Source of the DNA: Glomus cerebriforme
Lineage: Eukaryota > Glomeromycota > Glomeromycetes > Glomerales > Glomeraceae
Reading direction: 5' to 3'
Length of the DNA stretch: 64,000 nucleotides
Assembly: GCA_003550305.1 (NCBI GenBank)
Contig: QKYT01000125.1
Span: 62,001 to 126,000, forward strand
In this document: piece by piece, positions 25,106-34,786 of the stretch
Numbering within the stretch: position 1 is the stretch's first letter
How the letters are laid out: each line of letters begins with the position of its first letter
Notes under the pieces: model-generated
The model's database searches: none
What the model was told of the DNA's origin: nothing
Seen by the model: the letters and a program-made list of their open reading frames with translations, nothing else
Program-made: the position numbers and the translations under genes

Positions 25106-25278
25106 GATGTTGATATATACTAAAAAATACGTTAAACAGCACTATCAGTTGTTTAACATGTTGTAAAACACCTGTATACTGGAATTTATCAACATATGCA
25201 GTAAACATACACATTTTTCTATACTAATAATTATTAAACATATTATATACTGTTGTATAACATCTATATATCAACATC
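25106..25278. mobile_element. Short element with 14-bp perfect inverted termini
   Basis: GATGTTGATATATA at 25106-25119 is exactly complementary to TATATATCAACATC at 25265-25278, bounding 173 bases with no ORF. The interior repeats the word GTTTAAC/GTTAAAC. It may be a tiny MITE or the remains of one; no clear target duplication was seen. Confidence 0.45.
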
Positions 25279-25781
25279 ACTTAATATTTTTTTAATATAA
25301 TAAATAGTTATAAAAAATAATTATTATATAATTATAATTTTATTTATTTTAAATTTACTTATCTAATAAATATATTAAAAAATAATTTTTTTATAAATTA
25401 TAATTAAAATTTTATTAAAATTTATTAAAAATCTTTAAAATCAGATTCAGATTATTATATTAGTCAATATTAAACATAATTCTGGCCAAATTTAAAAATA
25501 ATTCAGGCCAAAACTATCTAATTAGTTTTGTAAAATTTCAATTTTCAATTTTCACTTTTCTTAATATCTTACTACTGATATGTCCTCTTTTTGTCACTAT
25601 GAATGGGCAGAGAAAGCAGCAATGACTCTTCTCCTATAGGTACTAATGACCTCTACTTATCCATAAAGAAGGAGCTTTTCGCAAGATTAATTAAGAAAAA
25701 AAAATCAAAATTAAAAAAGAAAAAAAAAAATGAAAAAAGACTCATTATATACTTTTTTTATATCATGTGTATCATATAATA

Positions 25782-25806
25782 CTAGCTGCAGTTAAAAATA
25801 ACTGCA
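25782..25806 (-). mobile_element. Helitron-like 3' terminus (minus orientation)
   Basis: An 8-bp perfect stem (TGCAGTTA at 25787-25794, TAACTGCA at 25799-25806, AAAA loop) abuts CTAG at 25782-25785. Read on the minus strand this is hairpin, CTAG, then T, the signature of a Helitron 3' end. The hairpin is closer to CTAG than the usual ten or so bases, so the call is tentative. Confidence 0.35.
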
Positions 25807-25904
25807 CGTTGTACTTATCAATTAAGCTACAAGCACAGTTTATTAGTTAATTTTAAAAACCTTAAATCAGTTTTAATCACCATTTAAACTTGGTTCTGGA
25901 AATT

Positions 25905-26852
25905 AAGAAATGGTAAGTTTCTTCATAAAACTTACCATTTTTTTTAAAGAAACGTTTCTAACATTTCTTCTTTTTTCTTTTATAGGTCTCTTAATTTTTA
26001 GTCCGATACTGGAAAGTGGAAACTGGTAAGTTTTTTCGTAAAACTTACCATTTTTTTTATTTTTTTTTAGAAATGCTTATTAATGTTTCTTTTTTTTCTT
26101 ATAAGTTTTCTGAGCTCTTCAGTCTAGAATGGGAAAAGAAAACAGTAAGTTTCTTTGTGAAATTTACCATTTTTTTTTTGTTTTTTTTTTAGAAATGCTT
26201 ATTATTACTTTTAAGATCATCATTAATAGTTTTCTTAAGAATATTAATATTAACGTTTCTTTTTTTTTCTTGTAGGTTCTCCGAGCTCTTCAGTCCGGAC
26301 TGAAAAGGAAAAACGGTAAGTTTTTTTGCGAAACTTACCATTTTTTTCATTTTTTTTTAAAGAAACGTTTCTAATGTTTCTTCTTTTCTTTTCTTATAGG
26401 TTCTTTGTACTTTCAGTTCAATACTAGAATCAGAAATGGTAAGTTTCTTAAGTTTTTTTAAGAAACTTACCATATTTTTTTTTGGTTTTCTTTTATTAGA
26501 AATATTTCTAATATTTTTTTTCTTTTTCTTTTGTAGGTTCTCTTAGCTTTCAGATTAGTACGTGAAGTTGGAGAATGGTAAGTTTTTTCGCAAAACTTGA
26601 CATTTTTTTCTTTTTTTTTTAGAAATGTTTTCTAACNGTTCTTTTTCTTTTCTTNTAGACTCTNNTTCANTTTGGGCACTTGGAATTAGNAAATGGTAAG
26701 TTTCGTAATGAAACTTACCATTCTTTTTTTACTTTTTTTAAATAGAAACATTAATGTTTCTTCTTTTTTCTTTTTGTAGGTTCTTGGATTTCATTTCTGG
26801 TATTGAAGTTTTTTTACGAAATTTTTATCTGATGCATTTATTTAAAGAATCA
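25905..26852 (+). repeat. Tandem array A of exon-intron-like cassettes
   Basis: Seven visible units have GTAAGT at 25913, 26026, 26145, 26316, 26439, 26578 and 26696, spaced 113-171 bases. Each is followed by a pyrimidine-rich stretch and an acceptor-like TAG/AAG (ending 25985, 26105, 26275, 26399, 26536, 26658, 26779). This leaves 'exons' of about 37-41 bases. The GTAAGT lies in an inverted repeat (TGGTAAGTTT, 6-9 base loop, AAACTTACCA) in nearly every unit. 'Exons' share words such as GAGCTCTTCAGTC. No long frame stays open across predicted exons, so coding is not supported. The array runs into the assembly gap. Confidence 0.8.
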
Positions 26853-27722
26853 NNNNNNNNNNNNNNNNNNNNNNNNNNNNNNNNNNNNNNNNNNNNNNNN
26901 NNNNNNNNNNNNNNNNNNNNNNNNNNNNNNNNNNNNNNNNNNNNNNNNNNNNNNNNNNNNNNNNNNNNNNNNNNNNNNNNNNNNNNNNNNNNNNNNNNNN
27001 NNNNNNNNNNNNNNNNNNNNNNNNNNNNNNNNNNNNNNNNNNNNNNNNNNNNNNNNNNNNNNNNNNNNNNNNNNNNNNNNNNNNNNNNNNNNNNNNNNNN
27101 NNNNNNNNNNNNNNNNNNNNNNNNNNNNNNNNNNNNNNNNNNNNNNNNNNNNNNNNNNNNNNNNNNNNNNNNNNNNNNNNNNNNNNNNNNNNNNNNNNNN
27201 NNNNNNNNNNNNNNNNNNNNNNNNNNNNNNNNNNNNNNNNNNNNNNNNNNNNNNNNNNNNNNNNNNNNNNNNNNNNNNNNNNNNNNNNNNNNNNNNNNNN
27301 NNNNNNNNNNNNNNNNNNNNNNNNNNNNNNNNNNNNNNNNNNNNNNNNNNNNNNNNNNNNNNNNNNNNNNNNNNNNNNNNNNNNNNNNNNNNNNNNNNNN
27401 NNNNNNNNNNNNNNNNNNNNNNNNNNNNNNNNNNNNNNNNNNNNNNNNNNNNNNNNNNNNNNNNNNNNNNNNNNNNNNNNNNNNNNNNNNNNNNNNNNNN
27501 NNNNNNNNNNNNNNNNNNNNNNNNNNNNNNNNNNNNNNNNNNNNNNNNNNNNNNNNNNNNNNNNNNNNNNNNNNNNNNNNNNNNNNNNNNNNNNNNNNNN
27601 NNNNNNNNNNNNNNNNNNNNNNNNNNNNNNNNNNNNNNNNNNNNNNNNNNNNNNNNNNNNNNNNNNNNNNNNNNNNNNNNNNNNNNNNNNNNNNNNNNNN
27701 NNNNNNNNNNNNNNNNNNNNNN
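26853..27722. other. Assembly gap (870 N)
   Basis: A run of unknown bases sits between two tandem arrays of similar design. Scattered single Ns flank it (26637-26690). Collapse of the repeat array during assembly is the likely cause. Any ORF spanning it is an artefact. Confidence 0.95.
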
Positions 27723-28700
27723 TTGAAATTTGGGTTTTTGGTAATCAGAAATGTAAGTTTCGCAACTTAGCTGCAAAACTTATTTACTTTTTTGTAGGTT
27801 CTGGGTTTAGATATTAGAATTGAATAGTTAATTAGTAAAGACAGAACCTAAATGACCAAATGAATAGTTTCTAAATGAATAAGGGTGAGTTCGTTCTTTT
27901 ATTTGTTTTAATTTTTTTTTACTTGAAGGAACGTAACTAACGTCTCCCTTCTCTTTTTTTTAGGAAATCTAAATGAACAGATAACTAGGATCTTAGATGA
28001 ATGTAAATTCATTTTTTTTTTTACTTTATTAATTATTAGAGAACGTAACTAATGTTTCCTTTTTTTTTTAGGAAATCAGATGGATGGACAAAGCCGAATG
28101 ACTAGAATCTTGAATGAATATAAGTTTGTTCTTTTTTTTACTTTATTAATTATTAGGGAACATAACTAATATTCCCTTTTCTCTTTTTTTATGAAATCAA
28201 ATGAACAGATGAAGCTAAACAACTGGGATCTTGGACAAACGTAAGTTCATTTTTTTTTACTTTATTAATTATTAGGAAACGTAATTAACATTTTCTTTTC
28301 TCTTTTTTTTAGAAAACTGGATGAATGGATGAAGCTGAATGACTGGGATCTTAGATGAATGTAAGTTTGTTCTTTTTTTTACTTTATTAATTATTAGAGA
28401 ATGTAACTAACGTTCCTTTTTTTCTTTTTTTTAGGAAACTGAATGAATGGATGAAGCTGAACAACTGAAATTTTGGACAAACATAAGTTCGTTCTTTTTT
28501 TACTTTATTAATTATTAGAGAATGTAACTAATATTTTCTTTTTTCTTTTTTTTTTAGGAAACTGAATGAATGGATGAAGCCAAATGAATGGAACTTGAAT
28601 GAATGAACTAAAAGATTAGTTCATTTGTTTCTTTTCATTTTTTTTACTTTCAGAAAACATAATTAATGTCTCCCTTCTCTTTTTTTTAGGAACTAAATGA
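27723..28700 (+). repeat. Tandem array B of exon-intron-like cassettes
   Basis: About seven units, period 117-122 bases in the regular part. Donor-like sites: 27753, 27885 (GTGAGT), 28003 (GTAAAT), 28120 (decayed to AT), 28241, 28361 and 28483 (decayed). Acceptors end at 27963, 28071, 28312, 28434, 28557 and 28689, with one decayed at about 28191. Each 'intron' carries TTTATTAATTATTAG, then a branch-point-like GTAACTAAC/T word, then a T-rich tract and TTTAG. 'Exons' of 39-49 bases (mostly 48) share GAATGGATGAAGC. Stops occur in every frame of these exons, so a repeat protein is not supported. The design parallels array A with different sequence. Confidence 0.8.
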
Positions 28701-28920
28701 ACAATTAGATTCAAATCGGTTTAGTTTCAGATTTAAATTAGTTTCAAATCAATTCAGTTTCAGATTAATTAGATTTAAATCAGTTCGATTTCAGTTTGAT
28801 TCAAATTTGGATCAGTTTCAGATCAGTTCAAATCAGATCTGATCAGATCTGTTTCAGACCAGATTTGAATCAGATCAGATTTAAATCAAATCTGATCTGA
28901 ATCAATCTATTTGGAACACT
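28701..28920. repeat. Low-complexity TCAGAT/AAATCA region
   Basis: An imperfect mixture of TTTCAGAT, AAATCAG and GATCTGAT words with many palindromic GATC/CAGATCTG steps. It directly follows the last unit of array B and ends at TTTGGAACAC. It probably arose by slippage; no coding potential. Confidence 0.75.
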
Positions 28921-29389
28921 AGATACAATTACATAAATATTTAACAATTTTTGGAAACAAATTATGATCTAATAATTAGATTTAAATAAATATTATATTA
29001 ATCAATTTATCTTTATAGAGGATTTGAATAATATAAAATTTATCTTTCTATTATTAATATTGATGAAGATAAAACTAGATAAACATTTAACAATTATTAG
29101 TGACAGAGTAGGATTCCGAATAATATATGAATAGGTAGAATTTGAGTTTGCTTATTGAATATAGAAAATTTTTACCTTTGGTGAGATTTTTTTGCTTATT
29201 TAAAGGATTAAATTTAAAATAGTCAGTATTTTATATGTGTAGTAAGATATATAAATTTGATTCAGTAATGTGTTTGCATAGCAGAAACTTATTTTGGAAT
29301 ATATGGAATATGTTATATGACGTCAATTATTTTAAAAATATACTTCTTAAAATTAAAGATACATAAACAAAATTAACATGTAAATTTAA
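28921..29389. other. AT-rich repeat-derived stretch
   Basis: No ORF. The segment from about 28925 to 29060 (ATTTAACAATT..., TTATCTTTATAGAGGATTTGAATAATA...) has a diverged relative at about 30345-30470, showing an ancient duplication within the block. The words TTTGCTTATT and TTTGCATAGCAGA recur as TTTGCTTGGCAGA and TTTGCTTAGCAGA near 30200-30260. Confidence 0.5.
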
Positions 29390-29515
29390 TACGTAATGGT
29401 GTAACAAAATCTAATTTATTTTTATACATGACAGTGTAACAAAAATTAATGCATTTTTATATATAATCGTGCAATGAAATTATATATGATCGCATAACAA
29501 ACTTTTATGTGACAA
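29390..29515. repeat. Minisatellite, about 40-bp unit
   Basis: Roughly three to four degenerate copies of a unit with an ATGGTGTAACAAAATTTAAT-like core followed by TTTTTATA (29394, 29426, 29460, 29490 approximately). Units diverge toward the right end. Confidence 0.6.
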
Positions 29516-29741
29516 AGTTATAAAATGTATACGCATTCACGTAATACCAAAAATGATATACTGTATACAAGTTGAAAAGAGGGGTAGGACTGTAGGAGAG
29601 AGGGAAAATTAGTATTTTTTTCCAAATTTTTGTTTTTACAATACCATTTCTGCATNANTNATTAAAAGTTGCATCTATTTTACTTAGTAACTTTTTNACA
29701 ATTTTTGATGNTTTTTTATAGTAAAATTTGACATTTTTTAA

Positions 29742-30170
29742 CTGTTATATACTTTTAAAATTTGAATATTATATTTTAATTAATCTCAAAAAATAGGTTA
29801 TGAATGCCGATTTTGANTTTAATATAAAGAAANTGCTAAAATGCAAAATNNGNCNNAATACAAAAGTTAATTGTGAGTCTTAACTATCTGTTATATACTT
29901 TTAAAATTTGAGTATTACGTGTAATTTTATTTGCTCTACAACTTTACTTAATCTTATAAAGTAGATTTTAAATGCGATTTTGAGTTTAATATAGAGAAAC
30001 TGTTAAAAATGCAAAATCAGAGTATGAAAGTTAATTGTGAGCCTTAACTATCTGTTATATACTTTTAAAATTTGAGTATTACGTGTAATTTTATTTGTTC
30101 TACAACTTTACATAATCTCAAAAAGTAAGGTTTAAATGCTAATTTTGAGTTTAATATAGAGAAACTATAA
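29742..30170. repeat. Three-copy tandem repeat, about 150-164 bp unit
   Basis: CTGTTATATACTTTTAAAAT recurs at 29742, 29889 and 30052. Each copy continues with TTGAGTATTACGTGTAATT..., a reddish AT core, TTTTGAGTTTAATATAGAGAAACT and TTAATTGTGAG. Copies 2 and 3 are nearly identical; copy 1 is diverged and contains ambiguous bases. No coding frame. Confidence 0.75.
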
Positions 30171-30689
30171 ATTTTACTTAATATATATAAGTTACAAAAC
30201 AGTTTGCTTGGCAGAGCCAAATTTTCTTAAGTCATAATGAAAGTTTGCTTAGCAGAGTTGAAAATAGTTTGCTTATTGATCATAGTAAATTTTGAAATTT
30301 TCATCTGACCTATACATAGATTGTTTAGGGTCCTGACAGAGTATCATTTAGTAATTAAATTTTAATAAATTTTATATCATTGGATTAATCTCAATGAGAG
30401 AATTTGAATGATAGTAAAATCATCATTCTAGCATTGATATTGGTAGAGTTATATTTTAATAAAATTTATAATATATTGCAGATTTTCACTTTTTTTTATC
30501 TATATAATTAAAAATATTTGTGTGTAACTGTAACGTTTAGATTAACTGTATAAATAAATGCTTTAAAGTTGTATAACCTAATCATGTCACGTTATACAAA
30601 GTCCAAAAAAGGCAATTTTATTTCCTACGAAAATTGGATCAAATGGTCATACAAGATTACATAAAATTCCAAAAAAGGAAATCGATATG

Positions 30690-30769
30690 NATACATATAA
30701 TTCTGGCCGGAATTAAAAATTTTAATTAAAATTTTAAAACCCGTTGCAAAGCAACGGGTAGCAAACTAG
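30690..30769 (+). mobile_element. Helitron-like 3' terminus
   Basis: A 9-bp perfect GC-rich stem (ACCCGTTGC 30739-30747, AAA loop, GCAACGGGT 30751-30759) is followed six bases later by CTAG (30766-30769) and then T. Hairpin plus CTRR inserted before T is the defining 3' end of Helitrons. The upstream ATAATTCTGGCCGGAATTA is itself partly palindromic. No Rep/helicase ORF is visible, so this would be a non-autonomous copy. Its 5' end (TC...) could not be fixed. Confidence 0.65.
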
Positions 30770-31059
30770 TATATTTTTAATAAATATTTATGCAGTTCTT
30801 CAAATAATTTTCTTCGAATTTTTTTAGTAAAGTTTTTAGAAAAAATCTTTAAAAATCTTTAATATTGCAAATTTGTTAAAAACTTTATGCAAAAATCTTT
30901 AAGATTTTTTTTTTATTCTGATTAACTTCAGTTAAAACTATTATTTAACTATTTTAAATTTTAGGTTTTGAAGTCTTGAACAAAATTGATAAGTTTTTTA
31001 AACTTCATATTTAATCTATAACATACAGATTTTTTTCTTTTTGTAAAACTTCAAACTTT

Positions 31060-31430
31060 TCTCAAACTGAAGTATAGCTCCAAACTTCTATTTTGAAGGT
31101 AATAACTTTAAAATAGATTTTTATTTTTTTTTTATTTATGAATATTTACTAATGTTCTTTTGTATTTTTTAGATTTGGAAGTTAAAATGTAAGTTCTAAA
31201 CTTTTTATTTTGAAAGTAATAAATTCAAAAAATTTTTTATTTTTTATTGGTTTTTTATTTATGAATGTTTACTAATTTTTTAGGTTCCAGAAAACTGAAG
31301 TACAGTTCTGGACTCCTATTTTAAAGATAAAACTTCAAAAATTTTTTTTTGTTTTTTTTTTATTAAATAAATGTTTACTAACATTTTTTCTTTTGTAAGT
31401 TCAGGTTTTCAAGTATAAGACTTTAAAATA
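31060..31430 (+). repeat. Tandem array C, about 110-bp cassettes
   Basis: Three to four units contain AACTTCTATTTTGAAGGTAATA-like words (near 31086, 31206, 31312), followed by a long T-rich tract, TTTACTAAT (31145, 31268, 31373), and TTTTTTAG (31164-31172, 31276-31283), with a decayed copy at 31388. The spacing and splice-like elements mirror arrays A and B, but the units are more decayed. Confidence 0.6.
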
Positions 31431-31899
31431 GGTTCATAATGAAGAATAAAGAGTATTAAAAGAAACATTACTAATAGTTTACTTCTGGATCACTTATTTG
31501 CTATATTATAAAGAGTATATCTGTAAATTTTCATATACTACTGGCTTTTATTCATTGCACAATGAATAAAAATATTTTTTTGGAAACTTTTTTTATCTAT
31601 TGTGCTTTAGTACCAGCAAATAATAGTCTTATAGTAGGAAATCCAGTTATAAATACTTCAGACATATTATGAGCTTAGTTAAGAGTAAAATATTAAAAAG
31701 AAATAGTTGAAAATTAGCAATTGGCTATTTAAAAGTTGACTCAAGAAAAATATTAGTTCTATAATACTCTTGATATCTATAAAGCCAGAATTCATCCACT
31801 ATTATTAGGACTGGCAAATAATGATGCAAAAAAATAAATTATATTATGAATAAATTATGAATATAGTTGAAAAAATGTTTATAATTAAAACATTTCTCA

Positions 31900-32690
31900 G
31901 AATTGGTTAGTTAGATCAGTTAAACAATTATGATTTTTGTCCTATCTCTTAATCTTAATATAGTGTCTTTTGGCTGATTAAAATGGTTTATAGATTATAG
32001 AAAATTATTTTATTTTGCAAATAAAGATGAGATAAATATTTTGTTTATATTATTCTTTCTTGATCTATCAATATTAATTAAGGTAGGCATACTTGCATTA
32101 CATTGCATGAAAGGAGTGGTTTTTTCAGAACCAATCAATGAATATGATTTATCTGATTCTAAAGGGATCTCTTCAGTCTCAACTTTGAAGTACAAGTAAT
32201 TCCAATAGTTCTTTATCAAATCTTCAGATTCAACTTCATAGGCTCATCTCTTTCAACTATTATTAGTCCAGAGCATTAGTGTAGGACTATATATTTCTAG
32301 GTCCAGTGTACATTTGTCTACCCGCTCAATTTTTGAGTCGATAGATTATTGGTTCCTATTATGCAATGATCTCAATAAAGTAAGCACCCATTCATCATGT
32401 ATTCAATAATCAAAACTCTCTTATTCTGGACTCAATAACGGTTCACCATTCCCTAGTAATATACTTTTCTAGGCTTTACTTTGGTAATTTTTATTAATTT
32501 CCAGCATTTGAAGCAGATAGCCATCTGACTTTTATGAACACAAGATCTATGTGAAATTTCTATTAACTTACTACTAAAATTGTCATAGAACCTTTTTGCC
32601 CAAATGATGCAAAAAGGCAGAATACATGATAAAGACTATATTTTCTAAAAAGTAGCAACTCTTGCAAAGGAGCTTTTATATTATCAGCCT
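31900..32690 (-). pseudogene. Decayed coding sequence, unknown family
   Basis: Base composition is less extreme than its surroundings, and a 69-residue open stretch at 32010-32219 (minus) is rich in charged residues. No frame is open for long and no domain is recognised. It may be part of the same mobile-element family as the repeat at 32690-33095. Confidence 0.35.
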
Positions 32691-33095
32691 ACTATTGTAG
32701 CATTTCATGAGGTCTAATAATAGATAAATAATTGTATTGCTTTTCTATTTTAACCACTTTTTCAAACTGATTATAGTTAAAACTATTGTGTTGATAGTTA
32801 AAAACATGTTCCATATAATATCCAGGATGGAGATTGATAGGTTTAGGTACAGTTTTATTATAAATCTTATCTAATAATCTTAACCATTTCACTGGGCATA
32901 TTTATTAGTGATTTAGTGAAATATATTATTTTTGTCGATTTATGGTGTTTTTAGTAATTTATATCAATTTATAGCAGTTTGTAACAAGTATATTATAATA
33001 AATATCAGATTCATTTTTATTCGATTACAAACATATTGGGGATTTATATATGGTCATATCTTGGCTAATATTTACATGCATATAAATCGGCCCTA
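32690..33095 (-). repeat. Dispersed repeat, copy 1
   Basis: On the minus strand a 66-residue fragment (32692-32892) contains KPINLHPGYYMEHVF. The adjoining non-coding part (TTTATAGCAGTTTGTAACA, then TATTATAATAAATATCAGATTC, then TTTTTATTCGATTACA) recurs in the same order and orientation at 35120-35425. It is probably the end of a transposable element whose family I cannot name. Confidence 0.6.
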
Positions 33096-33319
33096 ACTCC
33101 CAGTCAGTTCCCTGGCACTATCATGGCTGAGTTGTTTCTCAAAATCACGAGATAATCGGCTAATCAGATTCAGAAAAAAATATTACATATCATAGCAAGG
33201 GAAGAATTTTTTATTCGCATTTATTGTAGATTAATTTACACAGAATTGCATATCAATTTCGCAGATGAAGTTAAAAAAGGACAAGGTTCACTAGTGAACA
33301 AACTATTACTTTTTATTTA

Positions 33320-34060
33320 TGCTTAACTACACAAAAATGAAAATTCTGGACACGCGTGTCCACTTTGCGCAGTAATATGATGCAGTAAACGATCTATCTT
33401 TGTTATACACTCAAAACTTCCGCTATTACATGGCTCAACATTATTATCAAATAAATTTAAAATAAATCTAGCAGGAAATGATATAATTCGTCCTATTTTT
33501 GATTTACCAATACTACTAAAAAGCTTATAGACTTTCTCGACCCTTTCACTTCTCTTTCGCAAAGAATCATCAGAAAATTTTGTTTCGGGATTTGATCCCT
33601 AACTTCTTTTTTAACGAGAGCACGAGCCCCATTCTTACCATTATCGGGTTTTAATTCCTTATATCGCAAATACAAAGCTTCTCCAAAATTGAAATATTTG
33701 CTGATAACATTTCATGTTGCATCCTCATTCTTGGTTTCGGCTTGGTCTATCATATCAGAGAGATGTAAAAATTTCTTTCAACTTGGCGTTCCGGTATTTG
33801 GTAAAGCACCCGACGCATTCGATTCTTCCAAGACTTCATCAGAATTGGGGATATTAGTTGTCAGCTCTTTGATATTTCCACTTTCCATAACTTTGGATCC
33901 TTCGTTTTGAAGCCAACAGGAACATCTATTCTATCTTTTATAGCCTCTTTAAGGTGGCTAACCAACTTTCCATTATCAATATTGACTGCGGGTCATAACT
34001 TTCACATTACATAAGATTCTTCACAGTGAAAAAAAGAGAATCATCAGTAAAAATTTATTC
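33320..34060 (-). pseudogene. Crinkler-like protein relic
   Basis: On the minus strand the segment near 33880-33990 reads KLVSHLKEAIKDR and then DPKLWKVEI, the ubiquitin-like pattern (LK..IK...LW.V.I) of the Crinkler (CRN) N-terminal domain found in oomycete and glomeromycete secreted or nuclear proteins. Further on, two overlapping open fragments (33493-33675, 33323-33562) carry ARALVKKEVRDQIP and RSERVEKVYKLFSSIG, joined only by a frameshift. A stop follows the LW motif and other stops are present, so the gene is dead. Family assignment rests on a short motif and is moderate. Confidence 0.5.
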
Positions 34061-34358
34061 GTGATCGTTGAAATTAATTTCACTTCGACTTTTTGTTTCT
34101 AGTAAAAAAGGTTTGATTAATTCTTCACTTTTACTCCCTTGAATGTCATAATGATAAAATTCCTGACTGGAATAATGACTCATAAACCAATAATGATCAA
34201 ATTAAGTGATTAACATCATAAGCTTTTCTGTACAATGATCAAATTAAATGATTAATAAATATATATATATATCATAAACTTTTTTCGCCAATGGTTTGAT
34301 CAATACTCATAATAATTCTAAAAATTTTCTTCGCGATAGATTATAACCTCCAAAAAAT

Positions 34359-34744
34359 ATGTTTCAATTAAGCAACGTTGCTCGTCGAAGTTTCTCTCGC
34401 GGTTTAATCACTGGTAAGTATTTACCTCTTGAATAAAGATAGTTGTGCTCGTATAAGTATATAATGTTTTGCGGTTCTTTTTTTAATAAACAGGACGCGT
34501 TAAAATTTCTCAGATCAGTAAGTTCAACAATTCACTTAAAGAACTTAAAGATGATGTTAAGAATGTTAGTAAGAAGCTGAACGAAATTGAGACGAAAGTT
34601 CAAGAAGATGGTAAGAAAGTTAGTAAGAAGTTGAACGAAATTGAGACGAAAGTTCAAGAAGATGGTAAGAAAGTTAGTAAGAAGTTGGACGAAATTGAGA
34701 CGAACTATTGGGTGGGGGTTTCACAAGCAGAAAGACTTGGTTGA
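34359..34744 (+). CDS. Small mitochondrial-type coiled-coil repeat protein
   Basis: Two exons (34359-34413, 34494-34744; GTAAGT donor, AACAG acceptor) encode 101 residues. It begins MFQLSNVARRSFSRGLITGR, an Arg/Ser-rich, acid-free stretch typical of a mitochondrial presequence. Then comes a Lys/Glu helix containing an 18-residue tandem repeat, KKLNEIETKVQEDGKKVS, twice perfectly and a third time partly. The two full DNA copies (54 bp) differ by one silent base (CTG/TTG), so the duplication is recent. The frame is kept and ends at TGA after WVGVSQAERLG. The organelle assignment is inferred; no known family is recognised. Confidence 0.65.
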
Positions 34745-34786
34745 GTCGGTTGGGTCGGTTCGCAACTCGGTTAAGTCGGTTCGCAA
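34744..34786. repeat. GTCGGTT minisatellite
   Basis: GAGTCGGTT, GGGTCGGTTCGCAACTCGGTT and AAGTCGGTTCGCAAG form a short GC-rich tandem repeat immediately after the stop of the coiled-coil gene. It would lie in the 3' UTR of that transcript. Confidence 0.7.

Noticed and set aside
26754..27776. Long ORFs on both strands across the N run
   Set aside because: Almost the entire translation is unknown residues from the assembly gap; only a few real codons exist at each end.
27723..28700. Array B as a repeat-protein gene with 16-codon exons
   Set aside because: The 48-base exon length is suggestive, but every frame contains TGA or TAG in several units, and some splice sites are decayed.
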